This document shows positions 1-9,352 of a DNA stretch of 30,531 nt, piece after piece. Source of the DNA: Chara braunii (lineage: Eukaryota > Streptophyta > Charophyceae > Charales > Characeae); contig BFEA01000495.1 in the NCBI GenBank assembly GCA_003427395.1, forward strand, positions 764,212 through 794,742, given 5' to 3'. Position 1 is the stretch's first letter. Each line of letters opens with the position of its first letter. Both the position numbers and the translations under genes were made by a program. Under the pieces are notes generated by a model that saw only the letters and a list, made by a program, of their open reading frames with translations, searched no databases and had not been told where the DNA came from.

Positions 1-7
1 CGCGCGC

Positions 8-44
<37 letters not shown>
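1..44. repeat. (CG)5(TG)17 microsatellite
   Basis: Five CG dinucleotides run directly into about seventeen TG dinucleotides at the window edge. Alternating purine-pyrimidine DNA of this kind can adopt Z-form. The true left end lies outside the window. Confidence 0.95.
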
Positions 45-45
<1 letters not shown>

Positions 46-462
46 TACAGATAGCATACTGTGCCATGGCCCCGTGCACAGACTGCGGCGCCATCCATCA
101 GCATATACCTCTAGCGATGTAATAGACTGCTGGTCTTTGGCATGTCGGCCATGAACCGAACGAGCTGATGGGATTCCGCTCCTTAACACAAAGGAGGGCA
201 CAGAGGAGGCAGGAGGGCAGACAATACACAAGCACACAAGGCAGGGAAAAGACAGCAAGCAGCAGACAAGAAACAGGCTCATAAAAAAGCCGCAAGGCAA
301 AAGCAGGGAGGCGACACGTAGGCTGGAGGGTTCAGGGGAGGCACGAGGGCAGGCAACACACAGACAAACAAGGCAAGGAAAAGACAACAAGCGGCAGGCA
401 AGAAAAGTCCAAGTACTATTAAAAAAAAAAGCAAAAAAAAAGAAGGTTAAAAATTGATGATG
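45..462. other. Non-coding, GGCA/CAAG-rich tract
   Basis: I see no gene here. From about 190 to 410 the plus strand is poor in T and full of short GGCAGG, GGCAAG and ACAAGG words. A similar composition occurs at 8340-8545, near the second hammerhead-like core. An A-rich stretch follows at 419-442. The short minus-strand ORF over 98-295 has no recognisable domain. Confidence 0.6.
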
Positions 463-530
463 AAAGATCGTTTCGTCGGAGTTGCACCGACTCATCAGGT
501 TGAACCCTCGAATTCCCATATTGATGCTTT
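463..530 (-). ncRNA. Hammerhead-ribozyme-like motif, copy 1
   Basis: The minus strand carries the invariant hammerhead core in order: CUGAUGA (498-492), a perfect 5-bp helix II (GUCGG/CCGAC) with a 7-nt loop, then GAAAC (474-470). A plausible helix III links GAUCUUU (469-463) to AAAGCAUC (530-523) with one bulged C. That would make it a type III arrangement with cleavage after an AUA triplet near 518-520. Helix I between the arms is weak, about three clear base pairs plus an internal loop, so activity is uncertain. Hammerheads are known in plant retrozymes and in Penelope-like elements. No retrozyme LTR pair is visible around this copy. Confidence 0.62.
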
Positions 531-603
531 GACTCTTGAACTTGTTGCCCGTTGTTGAAATCAGACTGCCAGCAGGCAACGACTCAGTGAAGCACCAGGC
601 AAT

Positions 604-1086
604 TGTGAGGATTGAGCCCTCGTGACGCCCTTCTTGGGCATGCAAATGTTTTGGGCTGCGGTCCCCAGCAAGCCTCATGCCCTCCCTAAGTGAAGGCGGG
701 CGGGTACATTCACAAGAGAGGCCTATTTTCAACATTTTTCGTATGTGGGGTACCAGACAGTTGCAGCACACCAGTTGGTCAGAGAGCAACGTGAGCCTCC
801 TCCACCAGCTGCGTCGTACAGTTTAACCCAGGGACCATTTGGTTGAGGCCCTGGGCACATGCATCAAGAGGCCGACATGTCACTTAGCGGCCATGGACCA
901 ATTAGAAAGCAGCTCCTGCGTTACACACATGCCACGAGCCAATCAGAATGCGCCGAACACTTGGAGGCTCGTGGGGCTACCTGGATGTGCCTAACTGCAC
1001 GGGGCCCAGGCCAGTATCGGAAGCTCGGCCTGGGCGCAGACACTTTGGGCCAACCTGAAGCTACTGGGCCCCTACACGCCAGGAAG
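604..1086 (+). repeat. 5' LTR of element A (recognisable part)
   Basis: It aligns with 5798-6255 with several indels: 5' LTR-only sequence near 950-990, and about 16 bp present only in the 3' LTR near 5996. It starts with TG. Similarity to the 3' copy stops after GCCAGG near 1082. Either this LTR lost its last ~70 bp or later rearrangement replaced them. Confidence 0.8.
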
Positions 1087-1434
1087 ATAAGGTAAGGGAA
1101 CAAAGTACTTGGAGATAGCTGCCCCCAACCGCAGATTTCCCACCAATTGAGCCAATGTGCATTTTGATGACCGGTCATAGTCTCGGTAGCGCACACAACG
1201 CAATGGAGTGCCACATCAGCCAGAATGCAATGTCAGCATGCTCTCATCATTCCACATACTTTTGCTGTCGCGACAGCCTTCAAGCCACGCTCCCCTTTAC
1301 CCGTGAGTGGCTAACCAAGCCAGCGCCAATGTATCCTCACTGCGTAAAAGCTTCATCAGCAGCAGCCGGTCCAGACATCTGTGTAGCAATAGGGACAGTC
1401 TGGACCACAGCAAGCTCGGCTCCCTAAGACCCCG
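1087..1434 (+). other. Leader between 5' LTR and gag of element A
   Basis: No coding domain is visible. A primer-binding site of the usual tRNA-iMet type (TGGTATC...) is absent. The last codons before 1435 stay open in the gag frame, so gag may begin upstream of the first ATG. Confidence 0.5.
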
Positions 1435-2440
1435 ATGAAACCCCCAAGTGTCTTCACAAGCGACAAGGAGGAGGAGGCCCTCGACACCTGGTTGAGGACC
1501 GTTCCATTGTGGGTAAGGGCGAAGCGTACTCTGCGAGAAGAGGAAGTGATCACTGCCGCCTCTTACTTAGAAGGGTCCGCAGCGAGGTGGCTGAATGGGC
1601 ATATAGCAGCGAAGGGATATGGCGGGAGAATGAACGATTGGGTGCAGACCCAGACGTTGGAAATCTTTATGAAATTGGTAGTATCGCGTTGGCACAACCC
1701 ACAACAGGCTCAGCAAGCCACTGATGTGTTGACCCGTCTTGATACTAAGAAGTACAAGACTGTGCGAGAGCTTACCAGTTTTGTAGAGAAACTGATCGTG
1801 GTCCCAGGAGTCCGCTATGATCCCCAAGTCCGCTATGATCCCCAAGTCCGCTATGATCCCCAAGTCCTTTTGACCATGTTCTTGAGACGTCTTCCCACAA
1901 GAATCTGATGGTCAGTGAGGCCAGCATCGAGTATCACACTCTTGAGTCCTTTAGCAACAAGACTTTAGACTTAGAGGCAAAGTTGGGAGGGGCTCAACAA
2001 GTAGTTGTAGATGGAAGAAAGAAGACGACTCCGCAAGAGTGGAAGAAAAAGGGTAGTCGATTGATGATGGTTGATTCCTATGGGAATTAGACTAAGATTA
2101 ATGACATTTCCGTTCTTGTGGAGGGCACAAAGTTGGACAGGAGAACGTAGAGGGTGGAAACCTCGCTGTCAATAAAGGAAAGGCAGCTGACGCGACAAGG
2201 GCACCCAACAGAAGAATTTGGGGCAGGTCCAGAACTCTTAACGAGATTTCGGCTTGGGTGAGGGTTGGCTTGTATTCGCGAGGAACTTGCATCAACTGCA
2301 GCGAGTATGGCCATCAACAGTTTAGATGCAAGAATGTGAAGGTGTCTCATAAGATTCCTCCCAAAGGTGGTTTTGGGGGATCTTCCGCCCAGGGTAGTGC
2401 TTCTACGAGCGTAACCCAGAGAAATACATATGACCAGTAG
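1435..2440 (+). pseudogene. gag: gag remnant of element A (capsid part and CCHC zinc knuckle)
   Basis: The first open stretch (1435-1905) has the look of a Ty3/gypsy gag: a short 'PSVF' opening, then a Trp-Leu-rich helical region including AASYLEGSAARWLNG. The reading then shifts to the frame at 1908-2087, and the nucleocapsid appears in a third frame at 2288-2329 as C-I-N-C-x4-H-x4-C, a standard CCHC knuckle. Gag would form the virus-like particle and bind the RNA. At least two frameshifts and several stops separate the pieces, so no protein can be made. An 18-bp triplication interrupts the capsid region. Confidence 0.8.
1813..1866 (+). repeat. 18-bp tandem triplication inside gag
   Basis: Three exact copies of CGCTATGATCCCCAAGTC follow head to tail. 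Because 18 is a multiple of three the frame is kept, and the copies encode RYDPQV three times. The exactness inside an otherwise decayed gag suggests a recent local slippage or unequal exchange, or selection when the copy was young. Confidence 0.95.
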
Positions 2441-2623
2441 TTGTCGTTGCTCTACTCATGTCGAAGTGGGTAGCATACCCTCACCGCTTCAAGAGTTGGT
2501 CGAAGCTACTGACTTTGTTGTCACCTCGCAGACGCATCTAGACCAAACGATAGTTCGTTAGATGTGTCTGAGGCCTTGGAAGATTTAGAAACCGAGTGGT
2601 TGGCTAGGGACCCTCGTGAGTTA

Positions 2624-3017
2624 TAGGTGGCACTTTCTAGAGGTCCGAGAGGGGAGCATTTCGTTGTGGAAATCAATGTAGGTGGCCGCAAGTGTGGTGC
2701 CTTCGTAGACATTGGCTTGACGCGAAATTTCATAAGTCGCGACTGCGTTGAAAGACTGCGCCTAGGGGACCAGGTGCAACGCTTGGATAGGTCTGTAGCA
2801 TCTACCTTGGCCAACAAAGAGCGCATGGTTGTCAAGGCTGTGGTCTGCATCTTCTATTATGGTGGTTTTATTCCTAGTTAGCAACGACTTGCCATTCGAC
2901 ATGTTGTTAGGTGTGTACTACCTCGAAGTTGCCAAACCCCGGTTGGACAAAGACCGAAAGATGCTTCACCTTGATCTGTTTGAGGAGGAGGAGTCGACAG
3001 GGAGGTTGTCCATATAG
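2624..3017 (+). pseudogene. Aspartic protease remnant of element A
   Basis: This is the retropepsin-type protease that cleaves the gag-pol polyprotein. The active-site region reads FVDIGLTRNFIS where the family has (V)D-S/T-G-A-T; the catalytic Asp is kept but S/T is replaced by Ile. The second hallmark, LPFDMLLGVYYLE, lies in another frame (2829-3014) and corresponds to the usual LPFDxLLGxxWL. One frameshift separates the halves, so the domain is dead. RT follows. Confidence 0.75.
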
Positions 3018-3679
3018 AAATCATCCCGAGTAGCAAGACACCAAAGGGGAGGATATATAGGATGGCTCCAACCGAGTTGGATGAGATTCGTCGGCAACTG
3101 AAAGAGCTGATAGAAAAGGGATGGATACTTCCCCTAGTACTTCCCCCTTCGGGTCACCAGTTCTATTTGTTTCGAAGAAGATGGGATTATTGAGGATGTG
3201 CATTGATTATAGAGGTTTGAGCCGTCTACCACGCATCGACGGCTTATTGGAAAGGGTGCAGGGATATAAGTACTTGCAAAGATAGATTTAAAGTTCGACT
3301 ACCATCAGATTGCCATTTGACAAGAAGATCAACACAAAACCGCATTTTAGACCAAGTACGGTATGTACGAGTTTGTAGTGATGCCTTTAGCCTTTGCAAT
3401 GCGCCGGGTACATTCCAGCATGGCATGAACAGGGTGTTTCATGAGTACTTGGACAAGTTTGTTGTCGTGTACCTTGACGATATTCTTACCTTCAATAAAA
3501 CAGTCAAGGAGCATGTGCAACATGTAAAATTTGCACTTTCACTATTGTGGCTACACAAGTATAAGATCAATTTAGAGAAAGGTGAGTTCGGTCTCATGAA
3601 AATCTTGTATTTGGGTTATGAGATATCCACAGATGAGATTAGTCCCGAAGATGCGAAGGTGGCTAGCATTCGTGATTGA
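3018..3679 (+). pseudogene. Reverse transcriptase remnant of element A
   Basis: RT copies the element RNA into DNA. In order I see the N-terminal region ([21 protein letters not shown]), the PVLFVSKK and RMCIDYR stretches, the motif A neighbourhood broken by stops near 3285-3320, then FSLCNAPGTFQ (motif B) and FVVVYLDDILTF (motif C with the YLDD catalytic pair) in the 3317-3679 frame. The segment after CIDYRGL is short by roughly a dozen residues against element B, an in-frame deletion. Several frameshifts make it non-functional. Confidence 0.85.
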
Positions 3680-4416
3680 CCACGACCTCAGTTGCGACCG
3701 AGTTCAGATCGTTCTTTGGAATGACAAGCTGCTGCTGCAATTTTGTGAAAACCTATGTGGCAGCCTCCTTGATCGATCTAACACGCCTTGACACTCCGCG
3801 GGCATGGATAGACAAATGTCAGGGTGCCTTCAAAAGGCTGAAGTATGCCCTCATGCATTATGAGGCTCTCATGGTTCCCAATGTGGAAGCCAATACAGCA
3901 TAGGCGCAGTGTTGGCTCAGCAGTAAGGTAAAAAGTTGAGGCGATCGAATACATGAGCAAGATCTCATCGAAGAATTTAGCAAAGCTCACCTATGAAAGA
4001 GAACTCTATGCCCTTTTCAAAACCCTTGTCCACTGGAGACATTATCTATTGGGAAGGTTCTTCTATTTGAGAATTGACCATCAGACCCTCAAGTGCATCA
4101 AGACGCAGCCTGTTTCTTTGACACACTTAAATGTTGGATTGAGGTGATAGATCAGTATGACTTCAAGCTAGACTATGTAAAGGGAGAGTACAAAAAGGTT
4201 GTTGATGCGCTGTCGCGTAGGGAAGACTACCTATGTGTGCTAATTACCGAGTTTGGCTTATCTAAATGTGTAACTGAATCTTTGGTGGATGCCTACAAGG
4301 AAGATCCCATCATGATGGACATCATACACGGGCTAGAGGCCCAAGACAAGGCCGCATCGGATGGGTTTGTAATGGTGGATGGGTTACGCTTTCTTGAGAA
4401 GACAGGAATAAAATGA
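3676..4416 (+). pseudogene. RT connection and RNase H remnant of element A
   Basis: After RT the usual TEFRSFFGM connection motif is present (3700-3725). RNase H follows with LTYERELYALFKTLVHWRHYLLG (longer than quoted; 3980-4050), then IDHQTLK, and near 4145-4225 the C-terminal signature FKLDYVKGEYKKVVDALSR. These are the hallmarks of Ty3/gypsy RNase H, which removes the RNA template strand. The catalytic TDAS segment is not recognisable: it should lie near 3890-3950, where the frame is broken. Confidence 0.8.
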
Positions 4417-5758
4417 TTGTGTGTACCATCTAGTGAGATTTTGCGTAGTTTATTTTTAGGTGAGTGTCATGATGCGACAGGGCACTTTGGCTACAAAAAG
4501 ACCAGTGCTAACTTAGTACAGCAGTTCTGGTGGCCTAGTATGCTTGACGATGCGAAGAAGTACATCCAGACTTGTCAAGTCTGTCAGCGGGATAAGCCGC
4601 GAACTCATGCACCGCTTCGGTTACTCAAGTCATTGCCCATTCCTGCAGGTCTGGGACATGAGTGTCTCCATGGACTTCATGGATACCCACGTGACCAGCA
4701 AGAGTGGCAAGAGGCACATCTTCGTACGCTAGACTAATCCCCATGCCAGAGACTGCTAAGACCGAGCACGTCATCAAGTTGTTCATGGATAACTGGGTGC
4801 GTGACTTTGGACTGCCCAAGACCATTGTCAGTGACAGAGATGTCCGGTTCACCAGTGAAATGTGGAAGAAGGCTGCTGAACAGATGGGCAGCCAACTCCA
4901 AATGACTTTGGGGAATCATCCCAAAGCCAACGGCCAAGCGGAACAGATGAACCGTGTGGTGCAGCGTCTGCTGAGGCATTACATTAAGCCCAGCCAGGAT
5001 GATTGGTATGAGAAGTTGCCTTTCATCACCAGCCTCTACAACAACGCTGTACACAGCACCACCGGCGTCAGTCCAAATGAGCTGCATTTGGGGTGGAAGT
5101 CTAGATCTGCACCAGACTTCCTCCTTCCTGAAAACGGACCAACTGCAACGCCGGGAACCATAGAGCTTGGTGTCCGGTATGAGAAGTTGTTGCAGCAGGC
5201 TGTGGAGCACATTAGAAAATCTCAGGAGGCAATGATCTCCTCTGAGAACAAACACAGACGAAAGTCCACATTTCAGGTAGGGGAACATGTCTGGGTAAAG
5301 GCTAGTGAACTGGGTCCGGAATTTGGTATCTCTAGGAAGCTAATGTCAGTGTACTTTTCGGTCCTGAGGGCAGTTCTAGATATTGTGGGTAGTCATTTGG
5401 ATGGACCCTCATATGTAATAAGAATCCCTGGTCATCTGTGCACTACCCTGTATTCCATGCTTCCAAGCTTGCACCTTTCCCTGAGACTGATCAGTTTCCA
5501 TCAAGAAGGTCAATGCTGCCCCCAACCATGGATGGCCATGTGGACATGGACGACATATTGGAACATAGAGACTTGCCTGTTCCCAAGCCTGTGGGCAGGG
5601 GAAGACTGCCAAAACCCATGAGGGAGTACTGGGTCAGGTTCGGGCATCATACAGATCCGAAGGAAGATCGTTGGTTCACAAGAGATGAGATCGTCAGAAC
5701 AGCACCTCAGATCGTGACAGAGTATGAACGAAAATTAGAGGGGATAGCACCTGCGTAG
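4417..5758 (+). pseudogene. Integrase remnant of element A
   Basis: Integrase joins element DNA to the genome. The zinc-binding HHCC domain is visible at about 4455-4595 (GECHDATGHFG ... CQVCQRDK). The catalytic core shows D1 in SMDFMDT (frame near 4670), D2 in IVSDRDVRF and E3 in GQAEQMNR. The C-terminal GPY/F-like region is followed by TYPVFHASKLAPF and a WVRFGHHTDPKEDRWFTRDE stretch resembling the tail of a chromodomain-type end (5625-5690). Three frames are needed to read through. The stop at 5756 lies about 25 bp before the polypurine tract, as expected for the end of pol. Confidence 0.88.
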
Positions 5759-5782
5759 AAACATCTCAGTGGACTTTTGAAG

Positions 5783-5797
5783 CTAAGGGGGATGGAA
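5783..5797 (+). promoter_or_regulatory. Polypurine tract of element A
   Basis: A purine-rich run (AAGGGGGATGGAA) directly abuts the TG start of the 3' LTR. It would prime plus-strand DNA synthesis. The position immediately 5' of the LTR supports placing the LTR start at 5798. Confidence 0.8.
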
Positions 5798-6321
5798 TGC
5801 GAGGGTTGAGCCCTCGCGAGGCCCTTCTCGGGCATGCAAATGTTCTGGGCTGCGGCCCCCAGCAAGCCTCGTGCCCGCCCAAAGTGAAGGAGGGCCTGTA
5901 CATTCACGAGAGGCCTATTGTCAACATTTCTTGTATGTGGGGTACCAGACAGTTGCAGCACGCCAGTTGGTTACAGAGCAACGTGAGCCTCCTCTGGCTC
6001 TTTCCAGAAGCAGCAGCTGCGTCGTACATTTGAGCCCCGGGCTCATTCGGTTGAGGCCCTGGGCACATGCATCCAGAGGCCAACATGTCACTTAGCAGCC
6101 GTGGACCAATGAGAAAGCAGCTCCTGCGTCACACACATGCCACGAGTCAATGAGAACCTACCTGCACGGGGCCCGGGCCAGTATCAGAAGCTGGGCCTGG
6201 GCGCAGACACTTTGGGCCAACCTGAAGCTACTGGGCCCCTACATGCCAGGGCCAGGGCAGACCGAAGCAGGCTCACTTTCTCAAAGTGAGCGCCCAGGGG
6301 CACGTCATTCTGGCCTGCTCA
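5798..6321 (+). repeat. 3' LTR of element A
   Basis: It is a direct repeat of 604-1086, beginning TGCGAGGGTTGAG. The end at 6321 (…CTGCTCA) is inferred from the terminal CA and the following GGCAAT, which matches the six bases before the 5' LTR. The last ~70 bp have no counterpart in the 5' copy, so the end is less certain than the start. Confidence 0.7.
5799..5817 (+). repeat. Terminal hairpin of the 3' LTR
   Basis: GCGAGGG and CCCTCGC form a perfect 7-bp stem with a TTGAG loop at the extreme LTR end. In the 5' LTR (605-622) the stem is damaged by substitutions. The block GAGCCCTCGCGAG recurs in the LTR of element B near 14498. Confidence 0.7.
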
Positions 6322-6327
6322 GGCAAT

Positions 6328-7270
6328 GCGGCCACTCTGCTGCTTTGCTTCGATGCTGCGCTAAGCATGCAGGCTGGGGCACACATGGGCGCTTAGAGGT
6401 GAGAGGGCGCTGCAGTGGCAGCGGGCTCACGGCGGCCATAGCCGAGCTGCGCATGCGGTGGCAGGTGATGGCGACGGCGGTCTTCGAGTAGGAGGCGCAT
6501 GCTGAGGGGAGGAGAGAGAAACGTACCTGGTGTATGCTGGCGGTCTGCATTGGTGAAGACTTCACGCACATTGGTCTTCAACATTGATGTGATCCTGTTG
6601 CATGAATGTAGATAGGCTAGCTAGATAGGCTGAGTAGTGTTTGTATTGCTTTTATTTGGATGGTAACTTGGTGCATTGTGCTCTCTGCTTGGTACATGAC
6701 TATCTGGGCTACTTGGTGATTTTGCAATTTGGCTTTCTGTCTATTGCTCTCGCTCATATTCCTTGCACAATGCTGCCAGGGCAACCCGACTCCATGACAT
6801 CAAAGCTGGAATGACGGCACGAGTTGTCGGACAGCATCGCAGAAACCCAGTGAAGCACAATGCCACACTGACAAAGGAAGACGAGGCACACGGGATGGCC
6901 AGTAAGGCAACAGTGCCGCGAAGCACAAGGCATCACCAACAATGCAGCCAAACTTACATGGCAACACACCAGCTGCAAAGAGTGACACGGGTAGCAAGTG
7001 GGATGGGCAGCAAGGCAGGCACGGAGCATAGACAAGTTACACCACAAGTTAACCCCACAGACTTTTGGTTCCCACCACCTGCTGAGCCAAAGAGTCACTA
7101 CGGCGAACGTACATCATCCCCCGTAGGAAACACAGACATCCCGAATTGAGCGAACCCCCGTAAGAGTGTTGCAGGCACTCCAGACTAGAATTGACCGACT
7201 GTTTGGCACTGCTTAGAGGTGCGTGCATAGACAGACAAAAAGTGCTCAGGAGATAAAATACAAGGAAGAC
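6328..7270. other. Non-coding stretch between element A and the SINE candidate
   Basis: No protein domain is seen. It holds a GC-rich segment (6328-6490), a T/G-rich segment with a TAGATAGGCTAGC duplication (6605-6635), and a GGCA/AAGG-rich segment (6830-7030). The plus-strand ORF 6763-7149 has low-complexity codons and no recognisable domain, so I do not call it a gene. Confidence 0.5.
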
Positions 7271-7608
7271 AGCAGCCTAGCTCAGTTGGTTGAGCGCATA
7301 AGTCGTACGCAGGAGGTCGCAGGCTCGATTCCCCATGACCTCCTGTGTGGCACACTTCGGCTTCACTGACTGAGAAGTCGGAGTGTCCCTCCTGGCTGGT
7401 TGTGGAAGTTGTCTTTCCTTCCAGCCCGCACCAGGTGTTAGGAGCCTGGGTGCTGCTCCCCGCACCGAGCAGAGCTAGGTAGGCGTAGACTCATAACCGT
7501 AGGATAGCTTAGGCCTGGTCAGTAAGGCTGGTCGCCTGCCATAGCCTTAGACCCCTGCCGTAGGCTTAGGCCCTAGCCTTAGACTCTAGTCTTAGACCGT
7601 AGATCCCC
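7271..7608 (+). mobile_element. tRNA-derived SINE candidate
   Basis: A near-perfect RNA polymerase III A box (TAGCTCAGTTGG, 7278-7289) and a B box (GGCTCGATTCC, 7322-7332) lie 44 bp apart, as in a tRNA gene. The D arm GCTC/GAGC can pair, but the acceptor, anticodon and T stems do not fold properly, so it is not a working tRNA. A long unrelated body follows, then a 3' tail of imperfect TAGCCTTAGAC-type repeats (7538-7603). A tRNA head, body and short-repeat tail are typical of SINEs. I cannot see target duplications or a second copy, so a lone tRNA pseudogene remains possible. Confidence 0.6.
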
Positions 7609-7625
7609 TGGGTGTGTGGATGGGC

Positions 7626-7710
7626 TCTTGTTTGTCCAGGGTAGGTAATTCGAGGTAAAAATATGGCTGATCCCTTGCTTGTCCAGGGTAGGTGGTGCGA
7701 GGTACAATAC
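7626..7710 (+). repeat. Two-copy 47-bp tandem repeat
   Basis: TTGTCCAGGGTAGGT with flanking bases occurs at 7632 and 7679, and both copies end in CGAGGTA. The two copies differ at several positions. Function is unknown. Confidence 0.75.
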
Positions 7711-7860
7711 TCGGATAAGATCATAGCAATGATAGCATAGTAAAAAATGTGGCTGTCCCCCATATGAGGAGAAGACAAGCCTGCATTTTTGTTTTCTTAA
7801 ATAAATAAAAAAACAAGGAAGACAGACAGGAAAAACAGGAAGAAAGACATACAAAAAAAA

Positions 7861-7863
<3 letters not shown>

Positions 7864-7896
<33 letters not shown>
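7864..7896. repeat. (TG)n microsatellite
   Basis: About sixteen TG dinucleotides follow an A-rich tract (7796-7862). No gene overlaps. Confidence 0.95.
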
Positions 7897-7899
<3 letters not shown>

Positions 7900-8206
7900 C
7901 TCACCCACAGTGCAAAACACTTAGAAAAGGTGATAGAATCCTGTGGTACAACCTTTCTGGTGATAAATTGTTTTCGTTCACGCAATCCATAGCAGAACCC
8001 ACTTCACTGCCCCACATACTCTGTGGTGCTCCAATTCCAGGCATAACCACGGGCCCGCACTCTTCATCCCATTGACTATGGAGAAGATGTCTGCTATTGG
8101 ACATACATAGGCTGGCAGGACTCTTCCCAAATATCCCCACACATATGGAGATCGATAGGACAGAAACAGACAACACTTAAGAATACAACACGGAAGAAAC
8201 GAATGG

Positions 8207-8258
8207 ACTGTTTCGTCGGGCTTGCACCGAGTCATCAGGAAGCTGACGCCTTAGCAGT
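8207..8258 (-). ncRNA. Hammerhead-ribozyme-like motif, copy 2
   Basis: The minus strand shows CUGAUGA (8238-8232), a helix II of four base pairs (UCGG/CCGA) after a C-C mismatch, a 7-nt loop, then GAAAC (8214-8210). CAGU after GAA can pair with ACUG at 8258-8255 as a short helix III, followed by a CUA that could hold the cleavage base. Helix I is poor. Outside the core the sequence differs completely from copy 1, whose layout is otherwise the same, which argues for a conserved RNA motif rather than a plain repeat. The mismatch and weak arms suggest a decayed copy. Confidence 0.5.
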
Positions 8259-8339
8259 TTGCAGGATCCCCTCGCAGTGCTTTGAGTCATAATCAAGCGT
8301 CAAACTCTGTTGCAATGGGCAAACACAGGGAATCATGCA

Positions 8340-8544
8340 GTGCAACATTGACAAGGCAACATATAGCACAGTTAAACAGGCAGGCCGCAAGGCAAGCGGG
8401 CAGGCAGGCATGGACTAGGGTACAGAACAACAAGCCGCAACGCAAGGCAACCAGCAGGACAGTACTACAAACAGCAAGACAACGAGGCGAGTTGGCAGCA
8501 GCAATGAAGCAAGGCAGCAAGCCAAGGGCCAAGGGAAGGTCTCC

Positions 8545-8607
<63 letters not shown>
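8340..8607. repeat. GGCA/CAAGG-rich tract followed by (GA)30
   Basis: 8340-8545 is low in T and dominated by AGGCAGG, AAGGCAA and similar words. A clean (GA)30 run covers 8547-8607. Reading frames across it are open only because of the composition. Confidence 0.9.
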
Positions 8608-8610
<3 letters not shown>

Positions 8611-8937
8611 TTATAAAAGACTGATAGCTTGCCATTGTCTTCCGTAATGGAACATTGTTCTCTGCTTTTCTGACTCCAGCACAGCCTATAAATAAACCCT
8701 GTCAAAGCTGCACCAGCTTCGAGTCAGCTGTTGTGATGCAGCACTACCAGCTGTAGACAGGTCTCCTGCCTCTCCTCTGTTGACAATGTCGCCTTCCTGT
8801 ATTTGTCACTCTTTGGTAGAGTGGAATGATTCATACCGGTTTTTCCAAGTCTAACATCTCCTACCAGGTGCAGATCTCAGGGTCCGGTCCACAAATGTAC
8901 CTTGGACGCATGGTTACAACCAGATCTGGTGGTCTAA

Positions 8938-9170
8938 CAGTGGTCCGAAAGATGGTAGACCACAAGTGGTCCAACCATGATTGCATGTACCACCAGTGGT
9001 CCAACCCACGGTGAAGTAGACCATCAGTGGTCCAGCGCATGGTAAACTAGTCTTCCAGTGGTCCAACCCATGGTAAAGTAGACCAGCAGTGGTCCAGCCC
9101 ATGGGGAAGTTGACTACCAGTGGTCCAACCATTAGTGAAGCAGACAATAGGCGGTCCAATGATGACAACA
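8938..9170. repeat. 31-bp minisatellite with alternating unit types
   Basis: The word CAGTGGTCC (or AAGTGG, GGCGGTCC) recurs at 8938, 8964, 8994, 9025, 9056, 9087, 9118 and 9149, with spacing of 31 bp from 8994 onward. Units alternate between a CCAACCCA form (8994, 9056, 9118) and a CCAGCSCA form (9025, 9087), giving a 62-bp higher-order unit. TGGTC and GACCA words inside each unit can pair. Both strands stay open by chance. Confidence 0.9.
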
Positions 9171-9289
9171 AACGGACCATGGTCGACTGAGTGGGCCTCT
9201 GGTGGGGTCTACTTTGCGGACCTGTGATAGTGGGATCTGTAACTGACAGGATAATACTTAGGTCGGTCTAGTTCAAATTGCAAACTGTG

Positions 9290-9352
9290 AACCCCTGCAA
9301 GGGTAATTTTAACCCCTGCGAGGGCAATTTGAACCCCTGCAAGGGCAATTTG
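9290..9352. repeat. Three tandem copies of a 21-bp unit
   Basis: Copies start at 9290, 9311 and 9332, each AACCCCTGC(A/G)AGGG(C/T)AATTT plus one base. CCCTGCAAGGG inside the unit is a near palindrome. The plus frame would read NPCKGNF-like repeats, but no real gene surrounds it. Confidence 0.9.

Larger units (their letters stand above)
598..6327 (+). mobile_element. Ty3/gypsy LTR retrotransposon A (degenerate)
   Basis: Two diverged direct repeats (from 604 and from 5798) flank a gag-protease-RT-RNase H-integrase order, which is the Ty3/gypsy order. Each domain is recognisable, but it is spread over all three plus frames with many stops, so this is an old, non-coding copy. A possible 6-bp target duplication, GGCAAT, lies at 598-603 and 6322-6327, just outside a TG start and a CA end. 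I found no clear primer-binding site after the 5' LTR. The integrase C-terminus is closely related in layout to that of the minus-strand element at 13429-22454. Confidence 0.85.

Noticed and set aside
6763-7149. Plus-strand ORF of 128 codons
   Set aside because: Biased composition, no domain, alternative ORFs on the opposite strand.
7271-7343. Functional tRNA gene
   Set aside because: A and B boxes are good, but acceptor, anticodon and T stems do not pair.
8293-8548. ORFs on both strands over the GGCA-rich tract
   Set aside because: Low-complexity composition, no domain, and both strands open at once.
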